Part shown: positions 11,996 through 22,505 of the stretch, one piece after another | Layout of the letters: every line of letters starts with the position of its first letter | How positions within the stretch are numbered: the first letter of the stretch is position 1 | Source: Xanthoparmelia taractica | Taxonomy: Eukaryota; Ascomycota; Lecanoromycetes; Lecanorales; Parmeliaceae | Direction: 5' to 3' | Length of the DNA stretch: 64,000 nt | Assembly: GCA_033085395.1 (NCBI GenBank) | Contig: JANQBS010000152.1 | Span: forward strand, 35,156 to 99,155 | Position numbers and translations under genes: made by a program | Notes under the pieces: model-generated | The model's database searches: none | The model's input: only the letters and a program-made list of their open reading frames with translations | What the model was told of the DNA's origin: nothing

Positions 11996-14363
11996 TTACG
12001 CCCTCTCATTCCGACTCCTCGCATCCTCTACGCTCCTCTCCCAATTAACCCCGTACAGAAAAATCCCCTCAATAACAGCCACCAACCCCAACGCCGTCGC
12101 CACACCAGCCCACAAGCCATACAGCTGCCACCCGAGTCCAAACGCCGTGCCCATACTAATCGGCATCGCCACCACATAGTAGCAAAACAGCTGCACGTAC
12201 CCGCCTACTTCCTGCCTGCCCAGGCCCCGCAAGACGCCATTACAGCACGCGGCGAGGGCGTCGAAGAGCTGGAACGCGGCGCAGAGGGGCAGGGTTTTGG
12301 CGACGAGGTCGATGACGTCGGGGTCGCTGGTGAAGAGCTGGGGGATGTAGGCTCTGAGGCTGGAGAGGAGGATCACGTTGAAGAGGCCTACGGCGACGGC
12401 GGCGAAGCCGGCGACGCGGGCGCTCATTTTCGCGGCGTCGGCGAGGGTTGCGCCGATTAGGTTTGCGATGCGCGTGGAGGCGGCGATGGAGATGGGGAAG
12501 GGGATTCTGTGGATTGCAGAGTTCAGTTGTCAGTGTTGAATTTCTGAGGAGTGGATTTCGGGAATTGGAAGGACGTGTTTTGGGAGGAAAAAGAAGACAT
12601 GTCTTGAAAAGTAGAATCCTAGACCAAGTGAGGAATAATGGACGTACTGGTATGTGATGCATGAGAGTGTGGAGAGGACTGATTGGGCGGCGAGGTGGGT
12701 GGTGCCGAAATAGGAGGCGGCGAGGGTTAGGATTTCAAAGGCGAGGCATTCGGCTTCGACCATTACGAGGCCGGGGAGGGCGAGGCGGACCATGGGGAGC
12801 CAGTTTTTGAGAGCTGGGTGAGTGTTAGGAAATGGTTCGACCTGGTACACAATCCAAGGGAAGATGGGGTGGGGGTTGGATCTGAGATGGGAGTCACCTC
12901 TTTTTGTCAGGCCAGGCCAGCAGTTACGTCCGTCTACGAAACGGACGTAGAGGATAAGAAGAATGGGAAGCAGGTTGTCTATTACGGCGACAGCTACCGG
13001 TGCTCCGGCGAAACCCCAATTGAATTGCTGAGAAGGTCAGACACAGCACTTACTGAAGCCAGACGAAGAACGTGATCGACTGTGGACACGGGAGCTTAGA
13101 GGAGGGTTGATGGGCGTGAAAGGTGAGAATGATACTGCAGATAAAGTGATGTTGAAGACATACCCAAACAAAAAGCCAGTTCATCAAGGCATTCAACGGA
13201 GCGCAAATCAGAAGAACGTAGAGAGAAGCGTAAAACAATCCCTGTGCCTGCAAATACCTCTTGGCCGACTCAAAGGTCGCGTAGCCAGGGGCCCCAATGA
13301 GGACGATCCTCAAGTACCGTCCAGCCAGGATTGCAACGTCTTTCTCCGGTACCATCTTTACCAGTATCTCTTCAGCACAGAGCCAAATGATACCTATGGG
13401 GATTGTGATCGTCCATAGAAAGTACACCATCCGTTGCGTCTGCAACCCCACCAGCTTCTTTCTTCCAGAACCGTAGGCTTGCGCACACAGGGTGTCCAAA
13501 CTCGTCGCTAGTCCTTGATATACGGCATAGCCCGTGATATTGGCGGTCATACTTGCCAGGCTTACCGCGGCAAGTTCAACCTTCCCAATGTGACCTACCG
13601 TAAATATGCTGGCAACGGTCAGGGAGTACTGAAGCAAAAATGTTAGCACCAAGGGTCCCGAATAACGTCCCAATACTTTGGCTTCACGCTGCCACGTTGT
13701 CTGAATCTTGCCTTCCAGTACTGCCTCTTCCCATTTGATATCCAGGTTTGCTTGACTGTCTTGACCTCCATACGGTAGCTCGGGATCCCCTAATAAGGGA
13801 CTCGTTTCTCGGGGACCGGTACTATCTCCGGCTGCTGTTTCATCTGCCTCGTCTGAGTGTTTCACCTTTCCAGCATGACCTAGGATGCCAGGCACGGAGA
13901 AAATTCGCGAGGCCCGGCGGCCAACTCTCTGGGAATCGTTTCCCTTTCGAGGGTGTTTCGGAGGGATAATTTTGTTGTCACGAAGTAAACTTCGCTCTTC
14001 CATTCTCGCTTGACGGCGGTCACTCTTGCTTGGAGCCCGGGTTGACCGTTGCTGTGCAGGAGCAACGGTTGCCCGAGAGCCTGCTATTGTAAAGCTAGGT
14101 CTCGTATATGAACCAAGCATGGAATGTCCCAAGGAGGGGCCGGATGTTGTTTGACGCAGGGTTTCGAGGTCCGAATCTGATTCATCATGGGAAAGGTCGT
14201 CTTCCTCTATGGGATTTTCAGGATCTTTATCGGGCTCTTCTTCCAAATCTTTTGCTACAGAGGCTTCAGCCAAGGGCGCCGAAGAGGAAAAGACTGAAGA
14301 CCGGCTACGAGTTCTCCATAGCCGTCCTGGACGGATCATTTTGGTAGGCTTTGGAGAAGTCAT
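11996..14363 (-). CDS. MATE-family multidrug/organic cation efflux transporter
   Basis: Exons in coding order are 14363-13164, 13027-12898, 12813-12648 and 12506-11996 (668 residues; all phases fit). About 225 residues of hydrophilic, charged N-terminal extension (Ser-, Arg- and acid-rich, ending TSPLLGDPEL) precede the membrane part. Transmembrane segments then follow, with family-like stretches VLGRYSGPLVLTFLLQYSL, VELAAVSLASMT and LDTLCAQAYGSG, and later AAQSVLSTLSCITYQIPFP, ASTRIANLIGATL and CNGVLRGLGRQEVGGYVQL. This is the MATE fold known from yeast ERC1 and relatives, which exchange protons or sodium for organic solutes, usually at the vacuolar or plasma membrane. The substrate cannot be told. 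The long tail is typical of fungal members, and its TSPLLG motif could be a sorting signal, which is inference. Confidence 0.92.
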
Positions 14364-15371
14364 CTTGGTGATTCCAAAGATGGTGCGCTCGTGCTCGTGA
14401 TTCGAACGCCCTAAGCAAACGAACGATTGCCAATAAACATCAAGGTCTCTTCTCTTGAAAGAGAAATCTGGGATGAATGGACGTTGCTGTCAGAGCCATT
14501 GGCATTTTTGCATTTGTTGAAGCTTGCCTCAATTGCTATACATTGAGGTATAGGTAGGTACTTTACTTTACCTTATCTACATACAAAGTGGGGGGAGGTG
14601 AGGCGGGATGTTTTCTGAGTCACCAGATCAAATATCTTTTTCTTTTGAGATCGGCACCAGCTTCCGTTTCAGTACTAGATTACCTTATGTAATAGGGCCA
14701 GAAGCCAATCTATCCTAGGGCTGAGCTTCTCAATAACCATCCACGAATATGGGGGAGTGGATTTTGATCAAGTAGCCTCAACTCCAACCCTTACCTCTTA
14801 CTCCCTTAGAAGCCTTTATTTTCAAATCCACCAAATCGTGAGTGATCATCAAATTGTAATAGGGTTGGGGTTGATTTGAAGCCCGAGTTTGCAAAAGCTG
14901 CAGATTCTGCGTATTCCTTCAGCGCCGACCCAATCTCCAGGACATGCCACTTCAGTCGCAGTGTTTGGTGCGATTCCCAACAATCTGCGCAGATCTATAT
15001 TCTCATCTATAGGCTGAGGCTGAGGCTGAGAAGGACCAAGTCGCAGAAAACTGTACGGGCCATTCAAGTCTAATGACAAGCCTGAGAGCAAAGGGAAACC
15101 GAACAAGAGGTTCATCAGCGAGAACGAGGGTGGTAATGATGATTCGAGCTCTTGTTGCAGTAGTACATGCATAACAGGAAAATTCAATACGCCTCCCCAT
15201 CTTTTGGGCTTGGACGCTTCAAGGCGCAGAACACCTTTCCTCCACTGGTGCAATGTAACCGCCCTTCACAGTACCTCATGTGCCTCAATTCGAGTACCAC
15301 AACTCTCCAAAACCGTCCAATTCCGAGCCTCTGTGTCCAGCCGTGACACCACTGAATCTATTGCCATGCGC
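14364..15371. other. Intergenic region without a supported gene
   Basis: About 1 kb between a divergent start and a convergent stop. The longest minus-strand frame (15253-14849) has no domain, no start context and no splice-linked continuation, so it is not annotated. A short GAGGCT-type repeat lies near 15010-15030. Nothing else is evident. Confidence 0.4.
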
Positions 15372-15763
15372 TCAAATATATCGAAACATGTTGTTCTTCA
15401 CACTCCTTTTCATGCTCACTGGCTGGCCATCCTCAAGTTCTAGTCCTGCCGCGCCCCCATCACCGGACATGGCCTCAAGCTTCTGGCGGAGCTCGTCATC
15501 CAATTCAGCTTGCGTCTTTTTCTTCTTGGAGACCTCTTCGGCGCCCGCTTTGAGGCTTTCTTCCTTGGATACCTGGAGCTTTTAGCTAGAGTAATCGGCA
15601 GTGATGTTGTGGGACAACTTACTGTGTTTTCTGGTGTGGTGTTTTTGGAATTGGCAGACTCGGTAGAAGCAGGTCTTGATGGTTGGATTCGGAGCCGCGA
15701 GTGAGTTGAGAGGGCCGTAGCCTCTTTAATCCCGCCAACAATTGCCAAAAACCTGCGCAACAT
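15372..15763 (-). CDS. Small conserved-looking protein, probably mitochondrial
   Basis: Two exons, 15763-15623 and 15572-15372, join in phase 0 across a GTAAGT...CTCCAG intron to give 113 residues. The first 45 residues (starting MLRRFLAIVGGIKEA) are rich in Arg, Ser and Thr with few acidic residues, as in a mitochondrial targeting sequence. A charged helical segment follows (VSKEESLKAGAEEVSKKK and QAELDDELRQKLEAMSG), and the protein ends in SVKNNMFRYI. I do not recognise a named family. The ordered C-terminus and clean intron argue for a real gene. It is divergent from CEF1 with 227 bases between starts. A small assembly factor or inner-membrane protein is possible but unproven. Confidence 0.7.
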
Positions 15764-15990
15764 GATTCGAATTATCAAAATACTGGATTATTTTCATAAT
15801 TGCTGCCAGCGCAAAAGAAATTCACCATCTCGTGTGACGTCGATGTCAGTTTATTAGGGCTGACGGGCTGTTAGCGTAGTCCTATACGTAAGCCCAACTT
15901 AACCGTTTTGTCAGTTCAAACACCGCAGTCACTATTTGGCCCTGCATACTCATGAATCTTACGGCGTAAAAATCCCTTCAACTATTCAAA

Positions 15991-18369
15991 ATGCCCGTCG
16001 TGAAAGGCGGTGTCTGGACCAATATCGAGGATGAAGTTCTTAAAGCCTCAGTCTCAAAGTATGGACTCAACCAGTGGGCCCGTGTCTCGTCTCTCCTCGC
16101 GCGCAAAACACCCAAGCAGTGTAAGGCCAGATGGGTCGAATGGCTGGACCCCAGTATTCGGAAGATCGAGTGGTCAAAGGAGGAGGATGAGAAGCTACTA
16201 CACCTGGCAAAATTGATGCCAACCCAATGGCGGACCATTGCCCCTATGGTAGGTAGAACGGCTACGCAGTGTCTAGAAAGGTATCAGAAGTTGCTCGACG
16301 AGGCTGAAGCGAGAGAAAATGACGAGCTAGGGTTGGCTGGGCCGACCGGTGGCGAGAATGCAGCTCCGAGCGCGGACGACGTTCGACGACTACGGCCTGG
16401 AGAACTGGATCCGGACCCAGAATCTAAGCCAGCACGCCCTGACACCATAGATCTTGATGAGGATGAAAAGGAAATGCTTAGTGAAGCGCGTGCAAGACTG
16501 GCCAATACCCAAGGGAAGAAGGCCAAACGGAAAGCACGTGAACGCCAGCTGGAGGAGTCTCGGCGGTTAGCATTGCTACAGAAGCGTCGAGAGCTTAAGA
16601 ACGCAGGTATAAATATTAAGATTACGAATCGGAAAAAGGGCCAGATGGATTATAACGCCGATATTCCATTCGAAAAGAAAGCTGCACCGGGTTTCTACGA
16701 CACTCAAGAGGAGAAGGAGAAAAATGAAAAGCAGAGAGAAGCCTTCGATCCCAGAAAACAACAGCTGGCTAATAAGCGGAAGGGTGATCAGGAAGAGGAT
16801 TTGCAGAGGAAGAAACAAAAAGGTGATAAGCCAGGTCCTTCAGCAGCGTTTGCCGCAGCAGCCAAAGCAGGGCAAATGCAGAAGATTCGGGAAGCTGAGC
16901 AAAGCAGCAAGAGGAGGGCTTTGAATCTACCAGCGCCTCAAGTAGGCGAGGCCGAACTCGAAGACATTGTGAAGATGGGAATGGTTGGGGAGCAGGCTCA
17001 TCGATTAGCTGGAGAAGGCGATAACGAGGCTACAAAAGGCTTCATTGGCAATTATACAGGTATCGTAGGAGGGACACCGATCCGGACACCCAGGGCTCCG
17101 CCTCAAGAGGACCATATCGCAAATGAGATCCGTAATATTCGTGCCTTGACGGAAACTCAATCATCACTATTGGGCGGGGAGAACACGCCTTTGCATGAGG
17201 GCAGTGGATCTACTGGATTTGATGGTGTCACTCCACGAAAGCACATTGTAGCCACCCCGAATCCTATGGCAACGCCAATGCGTCAAGGTGGCGTAAACGG
17301 AGTCGGAGCAACGCCGATGCGGACATCAGGACCGGGAGCTACGCCTATGCGTACCCCCCGAGACAATTTTGCTATAAATCAGGATGGTTCTGGGGCAATG
17401 CAGCTGGTTGGGAACACACCAAGGGAAGTCAAGCTTCGTGAGCAGGCTTTGAGATCAAAGCTCAAGTCGCAGTTAGCTGCGTTACCCAAGCCAAAAGAGC
17501 TTGACTTTGAGCTTGAACTGCCTGAAGAGCAGCAAGAAGTTGACGGCGACATGGAACTCTCCGAAGAGGATGCCGCAGAAAGGGATCGACGAAATCGAGC
17601 TCTACATGAAGCAGCTGAGAGAGCAGACTTCAAACGCCGATCTCAAGTAGTACAACAAAATCTACCACGGCCCACAGTCGTTGATGTCGATGCGCTTTTC
17701 AAGGCCGCTATCGAAGTCCCTGATCCAATCCAAGCAATGATAGCAGAAGAGGCTGCAGTTCTAATCGCTAACGATGCATACAAATATCCAGTTTCCGGTT
17801 CGAAAGTGCAGGGGGCTTCGAGACCGCTGGAGGTTTTCGATGATGATGCATTGGACAGGGCGAGGTTAGAAATAGCACTTGAACTGCCCTCAGGTGATAA
17901 AGAGAGACGGCAGCAGGACTTTGAAGCATCGTGGGAGAAGCTGCATGAGGCTTCCTCAAGCCTGCTCGGACTGGCTGGTTACGAGGAGGATGAGGTCGAT
18001 GAGCGACAAATCTTGACCAATGCCTTCGATCAGGTTCAATCAACCATTGCGGATGATGCAGAAAGGGGGAACAAAATCGAAAAAAGACTTGCTCTCCATT
18101 ACGGAGGCTACCAGCAGCGGGCCAAGACTCTACGGCAGAAGATCGTGGAGGCCTCTGGGGCATTGCAGGATGAGAGAATTACGTTAGACTCGTTGCGGAC
18201 TTTACAGATTGCAGAGGAAGCCGCCCTGCCCAGGAGGTTGGAGAGTCTGCTAGATGAAGTGGCGTTTGTAAGGAAGAGAGAGAAGGAGGCGCAGGATATG
18301 TACAGAATGAAGAAGGAAGAGCTGGACGGACTGACAAACGGGAACGGCCATGTGAATCGGGATTACTGA
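15991..18369 (+). CDS. CEF1: Pre-mRNA-splicing factor CEF1/CDC5 (NineTeen complex core)
   Basis: A single 792-residue exon. The N-terminus carries two Myb repeats: GGVWTNIEDEVLKASVSKYG...QCKARWVEWLDP in the first, and IEWSKEEDEKLLHLAKLMP...RTATQCLERYQKLLDEA in the second. These are diagnostic of CDC5/Cef1, a core of the Prp19-associated NineTeen complex that stabilises the catalytic spliceosome in the nucleus. The middle part is charged (Lys/Glu) and contains the family's threonine-proline cluster, here ATPNPMATPMR and GATPMRTPRD (residues about 420-455), a likely phosphorylation region that binds NIPP1 in the human protein (family knowledge). A long C-terminal helical segment completes it. 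No intron is needed. The start is fixed by MPVVKGGVWTNIEDE, the normal beginning of the family. Confidence 0.96.
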   Translation: MPVVKGGVWTNIEDEVLKASVSKYGLNQWARVSSLLARKTPKQCKARWVEWLDPSIRKIEWSKEEDEKLLHLAKLMPTQWRTIAPMVGRTATQCLERYQKLLDEAEARENDELGLAGPTGGENAAPSADDVRRLRPGELDPDPESKPARPDTIDLDEDEKEMLSEARARLANTQGKKAKRKARERQLEESRRLALLQKRRELKNAGINIKITNRKKGQMDYNADIPFEKKAAPGFYDTQEEKEKNEKQREAFDPRKQQLANKRKGDQEEDLQRKKQKGDKPGPSAAFAAAAKAGQMQKIREAEQSSKRRALNLPAPQVGEAELEDIVKMGMVGEQAHRLAGEGDNEATKGFIGNYTGIVGGTPIRTPRAPPQEDHIANEIRNIRALTETQSSLLGGENTPLHEGSGSTGFDGVTPRKHIVATPNPMATPMRQGGVNGVGATPMRTSGPGATPMRTPRDNFAINQDGSGAMQLVGNTPREVKLREQALRSKLKSQLAALPKPKELDFELELPEEQQEVDGDMELSEEDAAERDRRNRALHEAAERADFKRRSQVVQQNLPRPTVVDVDALFKAAIEVPDPIQAMIAEEAAVLIANDAYKYPVSGSKVQGASRPLEVFDDDALDRARLEIALELPSGDKERRQQDFEASWEKLHEASSSLLGLAGYEEDEVDERQILTNAFDQVQSTIADDAERGNKIEKRLALHYGGYQQRAKTLRQKIVEASGALQDERITLDSLRTLQIAEEAALPRRLESLLDEVAFVRKREKEAQDMYRMKKEELDGLTNGNGHVNRDY

Positions 18370-18678
18370 GACTCTTGGTTCCTATTTGATTTTCCGTTGC
18401 CCTAAGGACAACCTAGTAGTCCTTCCTTATCCATAGTCTCATCAGAATAGAGAAACAGACTCGATCCTGACATAGAGTGCCTTCATAAGAGATGTATACG
18501 ACCTCAACCCCTATCAGGTACGGAGAGGGGCACGAGGGGGGAGCGCCCACTTTAAACTTACGGACCTATTCCGCTCGCTTAACCTTAACCAGATTCAAGA
18601 ACCTTTCTATCGAGGTTCTCTAAGTTCTCCTGAGTACATCTTCGACGGCAAGCGAGTTCCGACGCTTTGTAAAACAGA

Positions 18679-19668
18679 ATGTCGGTTCGGAAGCACAATG
18701 AATTTCTTGATGTAGATCACAGCGAGGACGATGGCGACTTGAGTAGCTCTTCTGAGGCCGCCGCAGACAGCAGGACCGCCGGATTAGCCAGCCATCGCTC
18801 CAAGAGGCAGAAGCTTACCGTCGAGCACTCCGACTCCGAGGAAGAGACCGACCAGGATGCTCAAGATGACGCCCCCTCCAACTCTACGCCCAAGGTCGCT
18901 ACAAGACCCTCACGCGACTCCGCTGCATCGACTACAAACCCTGCCGAATCAACCTCCCCCACTACTACTATCGAACAACCCGAAAAGCGCAAACCGCTCA
19001 CAACCTCAGCGGTCGTGGCCACGAACAAACGTGCCCACAGAGCCGGCGTCATCTACCTCTCCCGCATCCCCCCCTTCATGCGCCCCTCCACCGTCCGCAC
19101 CCTCCTTTCAGCCCACGGCACTATAACCCGCCTCTTCCTCACCCCCGAAGCCCCGTCCAATTACCTCTCCCGCCGCAAAGCCGGCGGCAACAAAAAACAC
19201 AGCTACGTTGACGGCTGGGTCGAGTTCTCGAGGAGACGAGACGCCAAGGCCTGCGTCGATGCTATTAATGGGCGGATCGTGGGCGGGAAGAAGGGCGGTT
19301 GGTATCGGGATGATGTGTGGAATGCCAAGTACTTGAAGGGGTTTGGATGGGGCGATTTGATGGCGGGGGTAAGGGGGGAGGAGAGGGAGAGGGAGGAGCG
19401 GATTAGAGTTGGGGTGGGGAGGGAGGGACGTGAGAGGGCGGAGTTTTTGAGAAATTTGGAGAGGGGGAAGGTGGAGGACACAAGGAGGGCAAAGAAAGAG
19501 AAAAAGGCGAAGAGGGAGGGGGGTGAGAAGGAGAAGACGGTGGCGGAAGGGAAAAAGAATACAAGTCGGTTTGAAAGGAGATTCAGGCAAAACGAGGTCA
19601 AGGCTAGAGAGGAAAAGGGAATGGAGCAGTCGGATGAGACTAAGAGGATATTGAGCGAGATATTTTGA
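18679..19668 (+). CDS. ESF2: Pre-rRNA-processing protein ESF2 (ABT1 family)
   Basis: A single 329-residue exon. An acidic, low-complexity N-terminus (about 115 residues) precedes a divergent RRM: GVIYLSRIPPFMRPSTVRTL and DGWVEFSRRRDAKACVDAI. The family-specific WYRDDVWNAKYLKGFGW follows. A Lys/Arg/Glu-rich coiled-coil C-terminus ends FERRFRQNEVKAREEK. ESF2 binds the U3 snoRNP processome, stimulates DBP8 helicase and is needed for 18S rRNA release in the nucleolus (known for yeast Esf2 and human ABT1). Length and domain order match. The start is the first ATG in frame, 310 bases after the CEF1 stop on the same strand. Confidence 0.94.
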   Translation: MSVRKHNEFLDVDHSEDDGDLSSSSEAAADSRTAGLASHRSKRQKLTVEHSDSEEETDQDAQDDAPSNSTPKVATRPSRDSAASTTNPAESTSPTTTIEQPEKRKPLTTSAVVATNKRAHRAGVIYLSRIPPFMRPSTVRTLLSAHGTITRLFLTPEAPSNYLSRRKAGGNKKHSYVDGWVEFSRRRDAKACVDAINGRIVGGKKGGWYRDDVWNAKYLKGFGWGDLMAGVRGEEREREERIRVGVGREGRERAEFLRNLERGKVEDTRRAKKEKKAKREGGEKEKTVAEGKKNTSRFERRFRQNEVKAREEKGMEQSDETKRILSEIF

Positions 19669-20012
19669 GAGAATCATTATAAGCTTCACAGTCCCTCCTC
19701 CGTCTGAAGTCAAACGACCCGCATTTGGTCAGCCTCATTATAAGGGCCTTGGCTCGTCTTCAAGCGGCTTTGGAGCTCCATGATACAGTAAGGCTATGGC
19801 GGAGACGTTCTTTCAGGACTTGCGTGAAGGGGAAATCGAAGTTTGCCGAGGTCGACGATTAGAAAGTGATAAGTAATGGCACATGCGCATTCTGTTTGCT
19901 TGAAGCGTATACCCTTGTATTATTATATCGATAATCTCCGCTCCTTTTCTGAAAAGGAAGAAATAACTCGACTCAATAACTAAATAAATCACCACTACCT
20001 CATATCACTCAC

Positions 20013-20363
20013 TCAATACGGCGGCAGCACCAACCCATCGTCCCTCCTCCTCAACTCCTCCCCAATCATGCCCAAAATCTCCCCAGGCAACCACCGCCCC
20101 GTCCTCACCTTCGCGACCCAATTCACGAACCCCACGCCCGCCTGCACGAGCCTCGCTTCCCACGTTTCCAGATCTCGCGATTCGGCTTCGAGCTGGGCTT
20201 CGTAGGCCATGTGCTCGCGGTGACGTGCGGTTTGAGGGTTGGACTGGATGAAGGCTTTTGTGGAGGCGATTTGAGTGGTGAGGTTGGTGACGGCTGTGGA
20301 GGCGGTGCGGAGGAAGAGGAAGGCGGATGTTAGGTTGTGGGTGGGGTCGGAGGTTGGTTGCAT
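20013..20363 (-). CDS. Unrecognised 116-residue protein
   Basis: An uninterrupted frame from MQPTSDPTHNLTSAFLFLR to RRRDDGLVLPPY. The N-terminal half is Ser/Thr/Ala-rich and helical. The middle (ARHREHMAYEAQLEAESRDLETWEARL) could form a coiled coil, and VGFVNWVAKVRTGRWLPGEI looks folded. The base composition is coding-like, and the size and all-helical character recall small subunits of larger complexes, but I recognise no family. It ends just upstream of the converging ESF2 transcript and is on the same strand as NMD3. Confidence 0.6.
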   Translation of the reverse strand: MQPTSDPTHNLTSAFLFLRTASTAVTNLTTQIASTKAFIQSNPQTARHREHMAYEAQLEAESRDLETWEARLVQAGVGFVNWVAKVRTGRWLPGEILGMIGEELRRRDDGLVLPPY

Positions 20364-20498
20364 TGCTGATCCTTGCTGTGGAAAGGGAAGCGGAATAATT
20401 GCAGTTGCACCTAGTATGTTGAGTTATAACTCTGCATGCTACAGGCTCGGCTACTCCGCAAATGCCAGGCTGCTGGCTTGCTTCTACGAATGGGAACC

Positions 20499-22242
20499 TC
20501 ATTCCTCATCCTCAACATCCAGCTCGTTGAAATCATCAAGCAGCTCCTCCATATCGATCTTTGGTACTTCCTCCCCTTCCGTCTCTTCGGTCTCAGCAAC
20601 ACTCGCCGTCTCCAATCCCTCCATACGGTCAATCGCCTTCTTCTCCTGCTGAGCTTTGTACAGTGCAAGTGTACTCCGCAATTCGGTGTCTTCCTCCACA
20701 TCGCGCAGAAACATTTCAAAGTCTCGTTCAATTCTCTCTTGATCCTGCTTCTTCGGTAACAGCTCGCCTTCGTCTTTGTTCATGCGCTTGAGTCGCCAGT
20801 TGCGTGACTTGTTCTTCTTCTTGCGGGCGTAGAATTTCTTGACTAATACAACATCGGGTATACTAGATGAGTAGGCATTGCTTTGCTCTAACGCTTCGAA
20901 ATTAGGGTTGTTAAAGTTTGTGCCGGTAAGGTGGTAGCCCATGACCAAGTCACCCGGGTGAAGGACTGCGCCAAGGTGTGTGCGTGTGAAAAATGTAACA
21001 TCATTGCTGCCGAGATCTGAGGATCGTGCTACTGTGGCTTCGGCAAGAAGAAAGCGACCCTTCTGAGGACCAATGGGTTCAATATCCATCACGACGAATT
21101 CAACAAGTTCTTGAACATCTGCCAAGGAGGTGAAGGGAGATCGCCAGTAGATGGGTGTGGAGACGTCGGCTGTCTGGAGAGTATTTGGATCGAGAAGATT
21201 AACGGATGTGCCAACACGGTGGCAGATGGTTAGGGGAGCAATGTTTCCGCTCTGTTTTGCGAGCTTAATGGGTAAAGCCACCAGATCGTCCTTACATATT
21301 GGGACGAGCTCAACGGAGAATGAGAATTTGTAAGACTTCGAAGAGGTATGAATATCCATGGAGATAAGCTCTTGAGACTTTTTGGTTCGAACAGGGGCCA
21401 CAGAGGTCAAGAAATCAACGAATTTCTCGGCGTGGTTTCTTTGAGCGTAGAAAAAGTCAAGACCGTCCTTTACTTCTTTGCTATCAATAAATCAACTTAG
21501 TATCTTGAAGTAACTCAGAACGCAGGGACTGAACCTACATGTTTATGGTTTCTTTATGGGCGGAATGTTTCAAGATGAGCTGTTCCAGGTAGAGAAAAGT
21601 ACGTTTGTGAGGGACTTTTTGGCGCACTTGTACGACGGCTCGCCATGTATTGGCTGTAAAACTCTTTGCACAATCTGGGCACTGGTGGTATGCAACGACA
21701 TATTCAACTTCGAACGTTTGCTGGAGGATGGCCCCTTGAAACGCTTCCTGCTGAATCGTGATTTTCACCCTTATTCGCCTTGAATGGGGTTCCGTCCAGA
21801 TAAAGCTGGCGTCTATTATCCTGACCTTCGAGAGGCCTCTTAATTTTCGAAGACATAACGCGAGCAATTCCCTCGATTCCGGTGAAGCAGTGATCCAATG
21901 TGCAGGCGGTTGCAGCCATCGCTCACAGCTAAAGAGGCCCATAGAGTCAGAAATTACCAACGTCCATACGAGACTTAGACGACACTCACTCTCTACAGAT
22001 GTGTAAAGTTGCCTCCCTTTGTATGCCTTCTGAAATATCAACGGTGAGCTTGACGCAGTCGTAGCAGAGCGCCCCAGCCGCAGAAGTGCCATCTATAGGT
22101 GCGCCGCAGTTGCAGCAGAGGATTCTAGAAGACTGTCAGCGTGTGGCTCCCTAGGAAGAGTAGCAAGTATATACGTTGCGCTGGCTTGCGGGATCAAAGG
22201 TCTGGAAGGCAACACCACTGGCGCATCGATATCCATAGACAT
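20499..22242 (-). CDS. NMD3: 60S ribosomal subunit nuclear export adaptor NMD3
   Basis: NMD3 bridges the pre-60S particle to the exportin CRM1 and leaves in the cytoplasm. Exons in coding order are 22242-22175, 22124-21990, 21928-21539 and 21480-20499 (524 residues; each phase fits). The N-terminus has CxxC zinc-binding pairs: ILCCNCGAPIDGT with ALCYDCV, then HICRDCERWLQPP, and later HQCPDCAKSFTA. The core follows with KVRIIDASFIWTEPHSRRI and the SH3-like and OB-type region (LLDPNTLQTADV, GDLVMGYHLTGTNFNN). The tail carries basic KKFYARKKKNKSRNWRLKR and an acidic, leucine-containing end (DMEELLDDFNELDVEDEE), matching the nuclear import and export signals of the family. It is divergent from ATP25 with 263 bases between starts. 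Confidence 0.95.
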
Positions 22243-22505
22243 AGTGAGGCAAGGTTATTTGGATATACAGAATTGGGTGATGCAAATAGGTTAATTAGTT
22301 CACTCAAAGACTTTGTCTGCTGAAATGCTGAGCCTTCTTTTAAAGTGTAGGTAGAGGTTGGCCTGTGCGTCATACACTGATATATTTGTCAGCCCTATCA
22401 AAAACATTTCCCGTATTGGTAGAATCTGGACATCGAGCAACATCCAAAGTTGACATCAGGCCTTGCTCGCTGACGAATGATCCTAGAGGGACAAGAGATT
22501 TCACA

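Noticed and set aside
12240..12662. Proline/arginine-rich frames overlapping the MATE gene on the minus strand
   Set aside because: They are out-of-frame readings of the GC-rich MATE exons and introns.
14380..14420. GTTCGAATC word on the minus strand resembling a tRNA B box
   Set aside because: No complementary T-arm or acceptor stem and no A box at the right distance. No tRNA gene was found anywhere in the window.
14849..15253. Minus-strand open frame of 134 codons in the gap upstream of the MATE gene
   Set aside because: No domain, no conserved-looking core and no splice-linked neighbours. The composition looks like chance, with a repeat-derived QPQPQP run.
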